Shown: piece by piece, positions 51,201-59,514 of the stretch
How positions within the stretch are numbered: position 1 is the stretch's first letter
Layout of the letters: the number at the start of each line of letters is the position of its first letter
Source of the DNA: Streptomyces sp. 549
GTDB taxonomy: Bacteria; Actinomycetota; Actinomycetes; Streptomycetales; Streptomycetaceae
Assembly: GCF_030124175.1 (NCBI RefSeq)
Contig: NZ_JASKMT010000007.1
Span: 186,001 to 250,000, forward strand
Direction of reading: 5' to 3'
DNA length: 64,000 bases
Made by a program: the position numbers and the translations under genes
The notes under the pieces: generated by a model
Told to the model about the DNA's origin: nothing
Databases searched by the model: none
The model's input: only the letters and a program-made list of their open reading frames with translations

Positions 51201-53684
51201 GCGGGCAGGCTCACGCTCGGCAAGGACGGCACGCTCACCGGTGACGGCCGCTGGCTGCGCCTCAACCCCGTCCCCGGCGGTCTGACCGACGCGCAGAGGG
51301 CCAAGTACCCCCACCTCAAGGAGTACGCGGCCTTCACCGTCGACCCGCGCGACCGCGACCGGATCACCACCGCCACCCGCAGCCAGCTGGTCGCCACCCA
51401 GCGGGCCGCCAACGGCGCCCTGCTCGCCGCCACCGGCGTGCAGATCCCCGGCGTGCTCGACGACCTGTACGGCAGCAAGGCCGGCAAGGCCGACCTCGGC
51501 CCGGTCTTCGACGCCAAGGGCCGCCCGACCCTGTCGGTCTGGGCACCCACCGCCCAGCAGGTCTCCCTGGAACTCGACGGCCGGACCGTCGCGATGCGCC
51601 GCGACCACACCACCGGCGTGTGGAGCGCCACCGGCACCAAAGCGTGGACGGGCAAGCCGTACCGCTACCAGGTGAAGGTCTGGGCGCCCAGCGTGCGCAA
51701 GGTCGTCACCAACAAGGTCACCGACCCCTACTCGACCGCGCTCACCACCGACTCGGCCCGCAGCCTGGTCACCGACCTCAACGACCCGCGCCTCGCCCCC
51801 AAGGGCTGGGCCGGCCTCACCAAGCCGAAGGCCACCCCGCTGCGCGACGCGCAGATCCAGGAGCTGCACGTCCGGGACTTCTCGATCGCCGACCGCACGG
51901 CCAAGCACACCGGCAAGTACCTCGCCTTCACCGAGCAGCGCACCGACGGCATGAAGCACCTGCGGGAACTGGCCGACGCCGGCACCTCGCACGTCCACCT
52001 GCTGCCGACCTACGACATCGCCACCACCCCCGAGCGCACCCGCGACCAGGCCGTGCCCAAGTGCGACCTGGCCGCCCTGCCCGCCGACTCCCCGAAGCAG
52101 CAGGAGTGCGTGGGCGAGGTGCGCGACCGGGACGCCTACAACTGGGGGTACGACCCGCTGCACTACACCGTGCCCGAGGGCTCCTACGCCACCGACCCGA
52201 ACGGCACCCGCCGCACCACCGAGTACCGGCAGATGGTCCAGAGCCTCAACCAGGCCGGGCTGCGGGTCGTACTCGACGTCGTCTACAACCACACCTACGC
52301 CGCCGGACAGGACAAGAAGTCCGTACTGGACCGCATCGTGCCCGGCTACTACCAGCGGCTGCTGGCCGACGGCAGCGTGGCCAGCTCCACCTGCTGCCCC
52401 AACACCGCCCCCGAGCACACCATGATGGGCAAGCTGACGGTGGACTCCCTCGTCACCTGGGCCAAGCAGTACAAGGTCGACGGCTTCCGCTTCGACCTGA
52501 TGGGCCACCACCCCAAGCAGAACATCCTCGACGTGCGCAAGGCACTGGACGCGCTCACGCTGAAGAAGGACGGCGTCGACGGCCGCAACATCGTGCTGTA
52601 CGGCGAGGGCTGGAACTTCGGGGAGGTCGCCGACGACGCCCGCTTCGTACAGGCCACCCAGAAGAACATGGCCGGTACCGGCATCGCGACCTTCGCCGAC
52701 CGGGCGAGGGACGCGGTCCGCGGCGGCGGCCCGTTCGACGATGACCCCGGTGTGCAGGGCTTCGCGTCCGGCCTGTGGACCGACCCCAACACGTCGAAGG
52801 ACAACGGCACCGAGGCGGAGCAGAAGGCCCGTCTGCTGCACTACCAGGACCTGTTGAAGGTGGGCCTGACCGGCAACCTCGCCGACTACACCTTCACCGA
52901 CACCTCCGGCAAGCAGGTCAAGGGCTCCGAGGTCGACTACAACGGCGCCCCCGCCGGTTACGCCGACGCCCCCGGTGAGGCACTCGCCTACGCCGACGCC
53001 CACGACAACGAGACGCTCTACGACGCCCTCGCCTTCAAGCTGCCTGCGGGGACCTCGGCGGCCGACCGGTCCAGGATGCAGGTCCTGGCCATGGGCACGG
53101 CCCTGCTCTCCCAGGGACCGGCGCTGAGCCAGGCCGGCAGCGACCTGCTGCGGTCGAAGTCCCTGGACCGCAACTCCTATAACTCCGGTGACTGGTTCAA
53201 CACCATCAACTGGGACTGCCGCCAGGGCAACGGCTTCGGCCGCGGCCTGCCGCCCGCCTGGGACAACGAGGACAAGTGGCCCTACGCCAAGCCGCTGCTC
53301 ACCAGCCCGAAGCTGACCCCGGGCTGCAAGGAGATCGAGGGGGCCTCGGCCGCCTACCGCGACCTGCTGCGCATCCGTACCGGCGAGAAGGCGTTCTCGC
53401 TCGACACCCTGGAGAAGGTGCAGAAGCAGGTGTCCTTCCCGCTGTCGGGCAAGGACGAGACCCCGGGCGTCGTCACCCTGCGAACCGGTGACCTGACCGT
53501 CGTCTTCAACGCCACGCCGCAGGCGCAGCACCAGACGCTCGACCAGGCCAAGGGCACCCGCCACGCCCTGCACCCGGTGCAGGCCAAGGGCGCCGACCCG
53601 GTGGTGCGGAAGGCCTCCTTCGACCGGGCGTCGGGCACCTTCACCGTCCCGGCCCGGACGGTGGCGGTCTTCCAGTCCCGCTGA
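48261..53684 (+). CDS. pulA: secreted double-headed amylase-pullulanase
   Basis: 1807 residues. A signal peptide ends APAKAAP. Domain 1 is a GH13 amylase (about 45-600): DVITNHTADVV, DGFRIDTVKHV near 302, FMFGEVYS and FLGNHDMGRIG. Next come an Ig-like unit (about 635-725) and two CBM41 pullulan-binding modules starting VHYHRPDGDYDGW (743) and VIHYHRADAKYGGW (844). Then a pullulanase N-domain (about 1080) and a second GH13: LDVVYNHTYAAG, DGFRFDLMGHH (1407), LYGEGWNFGE (1446) and YADAHDNETLYD. Both active sites look intact. GAGGAG precedes the GTG start. The 48079-48260 leader is a pyrimidine tract without promoter signals, so read-through from the amylase is likely. Confidence 0.93.
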   Translation: MTGSSVRRGLAAGISAAVLATLITAAAPAKAAPPPPPSDKKLAAEATRHDLTREQFYFVLPDRFADGDRKNNKGGLTGSRLSTGYDPKDKGFYQGGDLKGITQKLDYIKGLGTTSIWMAPIFKNKPVQGEGENASAGYHGYWITDFTQVDPHFGTNEDLRTLIKAAKAKGMKVFFDVITNHTADVVDYREKSYDYLAKGAFPYLTKDGRPFDDADYAGGRKFPATSTDSFPRTPVVPAGERTAKVPAWLNDPEMYHNRGDSTFAGESSQHGDFHGLDDLWTERPEVVSGMEKIYQRWVKDFGIDGFRIDTVKHVNMEFWTRWATALDAYAAKRGKKDFFMFGEVYSADPAVNAPYVTQGKLDATLDFPFQDAARSFTSQGGPAAKLADVFAQDYRYTTGRSNAYEQVTFLGNHDMGRIGSFLRQDNPDADEKELLRRATLANELMFLSRGNPVVYYGDEQGFTGTGGDKDARQTLFASRTSDYLDTDGNRQIGTDRTHADDAYDTRHPLYRSIASLAKLTTAHPALRDGTQIERHADRSAGVYAFSRISDSDKGKGKGNKRDGKQRTEYTVAVNNSTTARTATLDTATPGTRFRPLHGSDTTVRSSAEGKLKLTVPPLSAVVHQAADPVPAPKTKPTLTLDVPAAGATGTVELTAKVDGGGLNRVVFATQQGNGAWQTLGTADRPPYKVTQHLGKDVPAGTALRWKAVAVDSEGRTASAAGSGSTGQPPVEQPPSAVSRDWAVVHYHRPDGDYDGWQLTSGDRTADFTGRDAYGAFAWLKLDSAPDEEAAAELPFTVERDGTADGPARTIDLGRTGEVWVASGDDKTLTEAPEGAYPPQDETKAVIHYHRADAKYGGWGLHTWTGAAEPTDWSKPLTPVSTDTFGATFEVPLAEGATTLSYILHKGDEKDEAADQQLEFATHGKEVWKIGGTPGYLLPTSGGAPDLDLDKAEAQWIDRHTVAWQITPGAGGGSQQLVYDPAGRLTLGKDGTLTGDGRWLRLNPVPGGLTDAQRAKYPHLKEYAAFTVDPRDRDRITTATRSQLVATQRAANGALLAATGVQIPGVLDDLYGSKAGKADLGPVFDAKGRPTLSVWAPTAQQVSLELDGRTVAMRRDHTTGVWSATGTKAWTGKPYRYQVKVWAPSVRKVVTNKVTDPYSTALTTDSARSLVTDLNDPRLAPKGWAGLTKPKATPLRDAQIQELHVRDFSIADRTAKHTGKYLAFTEQRTDGMKHLRELADAGTSHVHLLPTYDIATTPERTRDQAVPKCDLAALPADSPKQQECVGEVRDRDAYNWGYDPLHYTVPEGSYATDPNGTRRTTEYRQMVQSLNQAGLRVVLDVVYNHTYAAGQDKKSVLDRIVPGYYQRLLADGSVASSTCCPNTAPEHTMMGKLTVDSLVTWAKQYKVDGFRFDLMGHHPKQNILDVRKALDALTLKKDGVDGRNIVLYGEGWNFGEVADDARFVQATQKNMAGTGIATFADRARDAVRGGGPFDDDPGVQGFASGLWTDPNTSKDNGTEAEQKARLLHYQDLLKVGLTGNLADYTFTDTSGKQVKGSEVDYNGAPAGYADAPGEALAYADAHDNETLYDALAFKLPAGTSAADRSRMQVLAMGTALLSQGPALSQAGSDLLRSKSLDRNSYNSGDWFNTINWDCRQGNGFGRGLPPAWDNEDKWPYAKPLLTSPKLTPGCKEIEGASAAYRDLLRIRTGEKAFSLDTLEKVQKQVSFPLSGKDETPGVVTLRTGDLTVVFNATPQAQHQTLDQAKGTRHALHPVQAKGADPVVRKASFDRASGTFTVPARTVAVFQSR

Positions 53685-53708
53685 CCCCCGCTCGCCCGTA
53701 GCACCCCA

Positions 53709-53749
53709 GCCCGCCACCCCCGGAGCCCACGGCTCCGGGGGTGGCGGGC
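53709..53749 (+). terminator. strong terminator after pulA
   Basis: A perfect 19-bp stem (53709-53727 with 53731-53749), 3-base loop, then GTTT. The longest uninterrupted terminator stem in the window. Confidence 0.8.
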
Positions 53750-53789
53750 GTTTCAGGATTTGCCTGACCTGGCCACCTGCGTCTCAATA

Positions 53790-53833
53790 CGCTGCGTAGT
53801 AGACCAAGCACTACCAGCGTGAGTAACGCAGCG
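53790..53833. promoter_or_regulatory. nested inverted repeats before the XRE gene
   Basis: CGCTGCGT (53790-53797) pairs with ACGCAGCG (53826-53833), and inside it GTAGT (53796-53800) pairs with ACTAC (53810-53814). The site ends 14 bp before the HTH gene, where a self-binding operator is expected. Confidence 0.5.
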
Positions 53834-53847
53834 CGAGGGGGAGCGGT

Positions 53848-54126
53848 ATGCCGCAGCGTCGCGTCATCACCGGCCGGAGTCAGGAACCGCGTCAGCGTTT
53901 CGCGGAGGAGGTGCGCAGACTGCGGGTGGCGAAGGGGGTGAGCCTGCGGCAGGTGGGTGAACGGCTTGGCTGGGACTGGTCGTTGTTCGGCAAGCTGGAG
54001 AAGGGCGAGACCCTGGGCAGCCCGGAGCTTGTCCAAGCCCTCGACACGTACTACGAGACGCCGGGTCTCTTGCTGGCGCTGTGGGAGCTGGCGGCCGGGG
54101 ACCGCACGCAGTTCCGCGAGCGCTGA
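53848..54126 (+). pseudogene. XRE HTH regulator, N-terminal fragment
   Basis: 92 residues carrying an intact XRE helix-turn-helix (RLRVAKGVSLRQVGERLGWDWSLFGKLEKGET, about 26-57) and the start of the linker (PELVQALDTYYETPG). Full-length Streptomyces relatives of this type (HTH plus DUF5753, usually partnered with DUF397) have about 260-290 residues. Here the protein ends after LAAGDRTQFRER, and the C-terminal end of a DUF5753 domain resumes at once in another frame. It may still be expressed as a DNA-binding stub. Confidence 0.75.
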
Positions 54127-54326
54127 TGTTCCTGCGGCTGCCGGACGGACGTACCGTGGCCTACACGGAGAACGGCTATCGAGGCGATCTCGTCGAGCAG
54201 AACGCTCCTGTCGAACGACTGCAGCGTGCGTACGATGCGATGCGCGACTTGGCGCTGCCCCCGGCCGAGTCGCGGAAATTCGTTCTGGCAACGATGGAGG
54301 ATGTGCCGTGCGACCTGTCGACCTGA
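54126..54326 (+). pseudogene. DUF5753 C-terminal remnant
   Basis: 66 residues starting in a TGATG overlap with the HTH fragment, in a different frame. FLRLPDGRTVAYTENGYRGDLVEQNAPVERL and LRDLALPPAESRKFVLATMEDVPC match the last strand and helix of DUF5753 regulators. About 110-130 residues between the HTH and this part are absent, which points to an internal deletion plus frame change. Reinitiation at the ATG could still make it. Confidence 0.72.
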
Positions 54327-54517
54327 GCGCCGCCACTTGGCGCAAGAGCTCCTACAGCAATCAGGACGGCGGCGAGTGTGTCGAGGTCTGCGACGACTTC
54401 GCCGCTGTCGTCCCGGTGCGGGACAGTAAGGACCCTTCCCGCCCGGCGCTCGTGTTTCCGGCGGCCGGATGGGCCAACTTCGTCTCTGCCGTGACTGCCG
54501 GGCGGCTCCCCGGCTGA
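54308..54517 (+). CDS. DUF397 protein
   Basis: 69 residues from a GTG that overlaps the remnant above by 19 bp. LSAATWRKSSYSNQDGGECVEVCDDFAAVVPVRDSKDP is the DUF397 hallmark (W-x-K-S-S-Y-S, a Cys pair, then RDSKDP), and the C-terminal WANFVSAV helix is present. DUF397 proteins act with XRE/DUF5753 partners, some as toxin-antitoxin-like or developmental regulators. This one looks intact although its partner is truncated. Confidence 0.82.
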   Translation: MRPVDLSAATWRKSSYSNQDGGECVEVCDDFAAVVPVRDSKDPSRPALVFPAAGWANFVSAVTAGRLPG

Positions 54518-54626
54518 ACCTGCGCGAGTACGCGAACGTCCGGACCGGCCGTGAGGCGACCCGGCGATGGAACGCGAGGTCCGAATCCTGCCGGTGCCGG
54601 GGAGCGGTTTCGGCCACTCTTGAGCC

Positions 54627-55214
54627 ATGACCACGAGCGACACCAGCACCGGAACGGAATTCGGCGCCCGAGAGGGAAACGACTCCGGCCGCGTCATCGG
54701 AACGTGCGACGGCTCAGCCGTGACGTTCCGCGTCCTGCCCGTCGATCCGGCGGTCTGCGAACAATTGCGCGCACGGGACGACGCCGGAGCCACCCGCCGA
54801 CCCTTCACCGACCCGGAGGGCGGTGCGCCGCTGCGCTGCTGCCTTCGCCGCAGCGCGGCGGGCGAGCGGATCATGCTGGTCTCCTACGCGCCGCTGCGGC
54901 GCTGGGCGGCCGGTACCGGGGCGGCACCCGGACCGTACGACGAGTGCGGTCCCGTCTTCCTGCACGCCGGGAGGTGCGCGGGGCACCCGGCGGTGGCGAG
55001 CTATCCGGCGACTCTGCACGGGCCGCGCCGGGTGCTGCGGGCCTACAGCGCCGAGGGCCGCATCCTCGGCGGCACACTCGTTGAGATGCCCGTGAGCCGG
55101 GTCGGGGAGGTGGACCTGTTGCTGCGTGGTGTCCTCGCCGACCCGGCCGTCGAGTTGGTGCACGTCCGGGCGGTGGAGTACGGCTGCTTCCTGGCCGAGG
55201 TGCGCCGCGGCTGA
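54627..55214 (+). CDS. DUF1203 domain protein
   Basis: 195 residues, soluble. After a 25-residue polar tail, the DUF1203 pattern is recognisable: FRVLPVDPAVCEQLRARDDAGATRRPF, APLRCCLRRSAAGERIMLVSYAPL, PYDECGPVFLHAGRC and VHVRAVEYGCFLAEVRR. The function of the family is unknown; several conserved Cys and an Arg/Asp pattern suggest a small enzyme or metal site. No visible link to the neighbouring XRE module. Confidence 0.8.
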   Translation: MTTSDTSTGTEFGAREGNDSGRVIGTCDGSAVTFRVLPVDPAVCEQLRARDDAGATRRPFTDPEGGAPLRCCLRRSAAGERIMLVSYAPLRRWAAGTGAAPGPYDECGPVFLHAGRCAGHPAVASYPATLHGPRRVLRAYSAEGRILGGTLVEMPVSRVGEVDLLLRGVLADPAVELVHVRAVEYGCFLAEVRRG

Positions 55215-55294
55215 CATCGCCCCTCCCCGGCCCGGTCGGCCCGAAGGGCCCGCCGATCCGCCCGCCTGCCAAGAGGGGGACGGCTGCGCAGGGC

Positions 55295-56440
55295 TCAGCG
55301 GCGGAAGGGGCCGCGGACCTCGAAGGTGACGCCGTCGAGCCCGGCCGGGTCGCCGAGCCTGCCGCGCTGCGAGGAGAAGTACAGGCGGGTGCCGTCGGGG
55401 GAGAAGGCCGGGCCGGTGACCTCGGAGCGGTCGTGGCCGTCGATGCGGATCACCGGCGCCACCACCCCGTCCGGCGTGATGATGTTGATCTCCATGTTGC
55501 CGCCGTCCTCGGCCACGTACAGGTCGCCGCCGGGCGTGCCGGTGATGTTGTCCACGCCGTCCAGCGAGCCGGTGCCGTCGTAGATGAGCGACAGCTCCTG
55601 CCGTCCGGCGTGGTACGCCCACACGCGGTCGTCGCCCTTGGTGGTGAAGTAGGCGGTGCCGTCCTGGTAGTGGCAGCCCTCGCCGCCGTCGAAGTGCCGG
55701 GCGGCGGCCACCTGGTGCCGGGTCTGCCTGCCGAACAGCGGCCCCGAGGGGTCCGGCACGGCTCGCCACTCCACGCCGCCACCGGACGTCTCGCACAGCA
55801 CGTCCAGCCGCCCGCGGGACAGCTCACCCCAGGTGTCGGGCGTGTAGCGGTAGAAGCAGCCGTCCGACTCGTCCTCGGTGAGGTAGACGACGCGCCGGTC
55901 CGGGTCGCAGGCCGCGGCCTCGTGCTTGAAGCGGCCCATCGCCGGGTGCGCCACCGCGGACCGTCTGCCGAACGGGTCGGTTTCGAAGACCCGGCCGCGG
56001 AACGTCTCCTCGCACGACAGCCAGGTCTGCCACGGGGTCGCGCCGCCCGCGCAGTTCAGCGTGGTGCCGCTGAGGATGCGGTACGCCCGGTCGATCGACC
56101 CGTCGGCCCGGAACCGGATGGCCGACACGCCGCCGACGAGCGGCAGTTCGCAGTTGGACACGTAGATCCAGCCGTCACCGTCGGCGAAGCAGGCGCCGCC
56201 GTCCGGGGCGCCGTGCCAGATGATGCCGCCCACCGGCCGGGTCGAGCGGGCCACCACGCGGCTGGAGAAGCCCTCCGGCAGTGCGACGCCGTTCCCGTCG
56301 GGCGCCCGCAGCGGTCCGTACGGGCCCGCGCCGGGCTCGGCCGCCAGCGCGGCAGAGGCGGCGGACTGCCACAGGCCGCCCGAGAAGGCGACGGCCCCGG
56401 TACCGGCTATGGCGGCGCGGAAGAGCGTGCGACGCTGCAT
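55295..56440 (-). CDS. phoX: Tat-exported alkaline phosphatase, PhoX family (DUF839)
   Basis: 381 residues, shorter than the 600-700-residue PhoX forms but similar to compact actinobacterial members. The signal MQRRTLFRAAIAGTGAVAFSG has the twin-arginine pattern. PhoX-type blocks include TLNCAGGATPWQTWLSCEET, FKHEAAACDPDRRVVYLTEDE, DGCFYRYTPD and VAEDGGNMEINII, which carry the Glu/Cys calcium-iron ligands. GGGAG precedes the ATG at 56440; the frame open to 56485 is an alternative. Convergent with DUF1203. Confidence 0.86.
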   Translation of the reverse strand: MQRRTLFRAAIAGTGAVAFSGGLWQSAASAALAAEPGAGPYGPLRAPDGNGVALPEGFSSRVVARSTRPVGGIIWHGAPDGGACFADGDGWIYVSNCELPLVGGVSAIRFRADGSIDRAYRILSGTTLNCAGGATPWQTWLSCEETFRGRVFETDPFGRRSAVAHPAMGRFKHEAAACDPDRRVVYLTEDESDGCFYRYTPDTWGELSRGRLDVLCETSGGGVEWRAVPDPSGPLFGRQTRHQVAAARHFDGGEGCHYQDGTAYFTTKGDDRVWAYHAGRQELSLIYDGTGSLDGVDNITGTPGGDLYVAEDGGNMEINIITPDGVVAPVIRIDGHDRSEVTGPAFSPDGTRLYFSSQRGRLGDPAGLDGVTFEVRGPFRR

Positions 56441-56541
56441 GGTTACTCCCCAGTTGTGTTGGCTGCGGAGGTCACCGTGCCGCATCGGCGGTGAGCGGAG
56501 AAGGGGCCCGACGGGAAAAGTTGAATGAACTACCGCCGGGA

Positions 56542-57234
56542 TCAGCGGGCGAGCAACTCCGTCAGTCTGGAGGTGAGTTCGCCGAAAGGCCCGTCGGCCG
56601 GCTCCTGGGCTATGACCCGCCGTACCAGCTCCGCGGTCTCCTCGTCGGTCGCCGCCGTGACCGCGCTGAGCGCCAGGAAGTCGTGCACCAGTTGGAGTTC
56701 CAGCTCCGCACGCGGAATGCTGCGGCCGTCCAGCCAGGTCAGCGCCGTGGTCTCGGCCAGCCCGACCCAGGAGCGGATCACCAGTGCCAGGCGCGGACCG
56801 GGATCACTGACCTCCAGGTGCGCCAGCAACTGCTCGTACGCCGCCCGCCGGACGTCGTCGATCGTCGCGGTGGCCCGTGCCGAGCCGACCGTCGTCCCGC
56901 CGTGCAGCAGGGCCGCGAAGCCGGGCCCGTGGTCGGACACGAAGTCGAAGTACCGCCGCATCACCCGCAGCAGCCGGTCGCCCAGCGGCCCCTCGTGCGG
57001 CTCGGTGAAACGCGCCGACAACTCGTCCGCCGCGACCCGTACCGCCGCCTCGTACAGGCTGTGCTTGCCGGGGAAGTAGTGGTACACCAGCGGGCGCGAG
57101 ATCCCGGCGGCGCCGGCGATGTCGTCGATGGACACCTCGTCCGGGGACCGGCTGCTGAACAGCTCCAGGGCCACCGCGATCAGCTGCTCCCGCCGCTCCT
57201 GCACACCCATCCTGCGCCGCACTCCGGTCGTCAT
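56542..57234 (-). CDS. TetR/AcrR family transcriptional regulator
   Basis: 230 residues. HTH VSIDDIAGAAGISRPLVYHYFPGKHSLYEAA near residues 34-64, then an all-helical effector domain. Target and ligand are unknown; PhoX lies downstream (101 bp) on the same strand and the sigma-like membrane protein upstream. No operator palindrome was obvious. Confidence 0.9.
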   Translation of the reverse strand: MTTGVRRRMGVQERREQLIAVALELFSSRSPDEVSIDDIAGAAGISRPLVYHYFPGKHSLYEAAVRVAADELSARFTEPHEGPLGDRLLRVMRRYFDFVSDHGPGFAALLHGGTTVGSARATATIDDVRRAAYEQLLAHLEVSDPGPRLALVIRSWVGLAETTALTWLDGRSIPRAELELQLVHDFLALSAVTAATDEETAELVRRVIAQEPADGPFGELTSRLTELLAR

Positions 57235-57331
57235 ATGCCCACCCTAACCACCGTACGGAAAGGTGCAGTTGCCACTCTTCTCTCCGGCCGGCGCGGCGGG
57301 CGGGGCCCGCGGGCGGGCGGGGCCGGTCCGG

Positions 57332-59311
57332 TCAGCCCAGCGGACGCAGTTCGCCGCCGCCGCGCAGCTTCGCCGTCAGCTCGGCCTTGGCGCCCTCCTT
57401 CGCCTCGGCGGCCATCACCCGTCCCCGGACCCGCGTCCGCACGTCACCGGTCGCCGAGATCGACGCGACCTGCCTGCTGCCCGCCGCCAGCAGGTACCAG
57501 TTCTCCGCACCCGACTTCCACAGCACGCCGGACAGCGCCTGCGCCGACCGGGCCGAGCAGGACGGGTCGTTCTGCGTCCGCGACACGATCGCGCTCGGCG
57601 CGCCCGCGTCCGTGGTCGGCGGCTGGAACTGGGCGAAGGCCCGGCTGCCGTCGCCCCGCCAGGTGTCCGCGCGGGTGCACAGCCACAGCGCCCGCCCGCC
57701 GCTGTCCGGCAGGCGCTGCGCGGCGAACGCCCAGGTGTTCACCGCCCGCACCCCGTTGCCCGTGAGGCTCGGCAGGTGGCACACCGTGCGGGCCAGCGCG
57801 CCGCGGCCTGCGGCGCCGCGCGGATCACTCGGCGGCAGCTGAGGATTGCCCTGCGTCAGCCGTACCGGCATCAACTCGCCCAGGTCGGTCAGCACATAGG
57901 GGTTCGCCCGGCCCTCGGCGGTGATCCTCAGCCCCGGCCAGGACTCGCAGCCCTGCTCCCCGCCGGCCAGCGGCGGCGAGATCAGCGGTTCGGTGACCCC
58001 GTCGTCCTCACGCTCCACCGACCGGCCCCGGTCGGCGGGGTTCCGCAGGTCGCTGACCGCCGCGTCCGTCACCCACGGCGCCAGCAGGTAGCGGGCGTTG
58101 CCGTCACTGCGGGTCAACAGCACCGCGCTGGAGGCGGTCAGGTCCGCGCCGTCGGTACGGGCGAAGTCCAGGCCCACCGGGCCCTGCTTACCGCCGCTGG
58201 GCTCCGCGTACCGGGCGATCCGCAGGCCGTCGTACAGCAGCACCACCGACGCACCGTCCACCTCACCCGCGTACAGCAGCTGCGGCGGGCCGGACGGCGG
58301 GCCGGGTTGGGTGCCCGGCGTGACGGTCACGTTCACCTGGTTGCCCGGCCGCGCCCACACCGTCAGCGCGCGCCGCAGCAGCGCCTCGTCGTCCGCCAGC
58401 TCACCGCGCACCGGCCACACCGAGAAGTCCGTACGCGCCGACGTCTCCCATGCGGCGGCCTGCACCCGCGCCAGCCGCTCCGGGTTCAGGGCCCGCTCGG
58501 AGGCCGGGTTGCGCGCGTAGCTCGGGGCCGCCGCGCCGTCCCGGCCCCAGGTGTCGCCGGGCAGGCCCAGCAGCAGCCCGCACACCGCCAGTGCTGCCAC
58601 CGCCGCGATCGCGGCCCGGGTGTGCTGGCGGCGGCGCATCAGGTCCGTCGGCCGCGCCTGAAGTGTGCACGGGTCGAAGTCGGGCGACTCCAGCAGCGGA
58701 CGGTCCTTGCTGCCCGCCGGCTCCACCACCTCGTCCGCCTCGTCGAGCGCCTCCTCCGGGTCGTCGACCCCCGCCGCCTCCAGCAGGTCGAACGTGTCGT
58801 CCTCGGACAGCCGCTCCAGCTCCTGAAGCACGTACGCCGCCCGTCCCGGCCCGGAGAGCTCCGCCAGCGCCTGCTCCAGGGCCAGCTCGTCACTGCCGCC
58901 CGACCGCGGGAACACCCGCAGCCCCAGCACCCTCGGCAGCGGCATCGGCGCCTTCGGCACCCACCGCAGCCGCATCCCGCCCAGCCGGTACGGCAATGGC
59001 GCGGCCAGCGCCGCCCGCACGACCCGCAGACGCAGGTACGCGTACCCCGCGTCGGCCGGCCGCCCGCCGCCGCGCGGAGCGGGCAGCGGGGGCTTCTCCG
59101 CGGCGGCCCGCCCCCGCGGGAGCGCCCGCTGCACCAGCGCGTGCGCGGCCAGCGTGCGCTGGTGCCGGCCCATGGACGCCGGCAGCACCAGGTAACCCAG
59201 CCGCACCAGCCTCGGGTAGTGCTCGATGAGCGCCGCCTCAGCGCGCTCGACGTCCACCGGCCCGGGCGGGGCGGCGGTAGGGGTCTGCGTAGTCACGTCT
59301 GTAGGGGCCAC
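57332..59311 (-). CDS. single-pass membrane protein with a sigma-factor-like N-terminal region
   Basis: 659 residues from a GTG. Residues 20-65 (VERAEAALIEHYPRLVRLGYLVLP...HALVQRALP) resemble sigma-70 region 2, and residues 140-190 (DELALEQALAELSGPGRAAYVLQELERLSEDDTFDLLEAAGVDDPEEAL) resemble region 4 of ECF sigma factors, with the region-4 HTH much altered. A transmembrane helix (231-250) then leads to a 400-residue external domain, probably beta-rich, with paired Cys (GEQGCESWP, TVCHLP, LWLCTRA, DPSCSAR). It could be a membrane-tethered regulator or a domain that lost sigma function. Function unknown. Confidence 0.72.
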   Translation of the reverse strand: MAPTDVTTQTPTAAPPGPVDVERAEAALIEHYPRLVRLGYLVLPASMGRHQRTLAAHALVQRALPRGRAAAEKPPLPAPRGGGRPADAGYAYLRLRVVRAALAAPLPYRLGGMRLRWVPKAPMPLPRVLGLRVFPRSGGSDELALEQALAELSGPGRAAYVLQELERLSEDDTFDLLEAAGVDDPEEALDEADEVVEPAGSKDRPLLESPDFDPCTLQARPTDLMRRRQHTRAAIAAVAALAVCGLLLGLPGDTWGRDGAAAPSYARNPASERALNPERLARVQAAAWETSARTDFSVWPVRGELADDEALLRRALTVWARPGNQVNVTVTPGTQPGPPSGPPQLLYAGEVDGASVVLLYDGLRIARYAEPSGGKQGPVGLDFARTDGADLTASSAVLLTRSDGNARYLLAPWVTDAAVSDLRNPADRGRSVEREDDGVTEPLISPPLAGGEQGCESWPGLRITAEGRANPYVLTDLGELMPVRLTQGNPQLPPSDPRGAAGRGALARTVCHLPSLTGNGVRAVNTWAFAAQRLPDSGGRALWLCTRADTWRGDGSRAFAQFQPPTTDAGAPSAIVSRTQNDPSCSARSAQALSGVLWKSGAENWYLLAAGSRQVASISATGDVRTRVRGRVMAAEAKEGAKAELTAKLRGGGELRPLG

Positions 59312-59514
59312 GTTGAGCAGAACGAGTGAACGGGAGGTTGGTCACCTGTCGTCGCCCGGTCGCCGGAGCGGCCCGCCCGCCCGAAGCGGCCTCCGCACGC
59401 GGTCAGCACCCGCCCGTGCAGTGCGTTCCGTGCGGCACCCTGCGTGCACGGCATCTGACAAAAAAGGCTCCGTTAAGGCACCCCCCGGGCACCCCGTGCC
59501 ATGATTCGGCCACC

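Noticed and set aside
47910..53717. A 1935-codon open frame on the minus strand
   Set aside because: It is the antisense shadow of the pullulanase gene, with Gly/Val/Arg-rich composition typical of reverse frames in high-G+C DNA; the plus strand has clear catalytic motifs.
55215..55294. GGCCC/GGGCC hairpin as a terminator after DUF1203
   Set aside because: The stem is only five to six bases and has no T-run; too weak to call.
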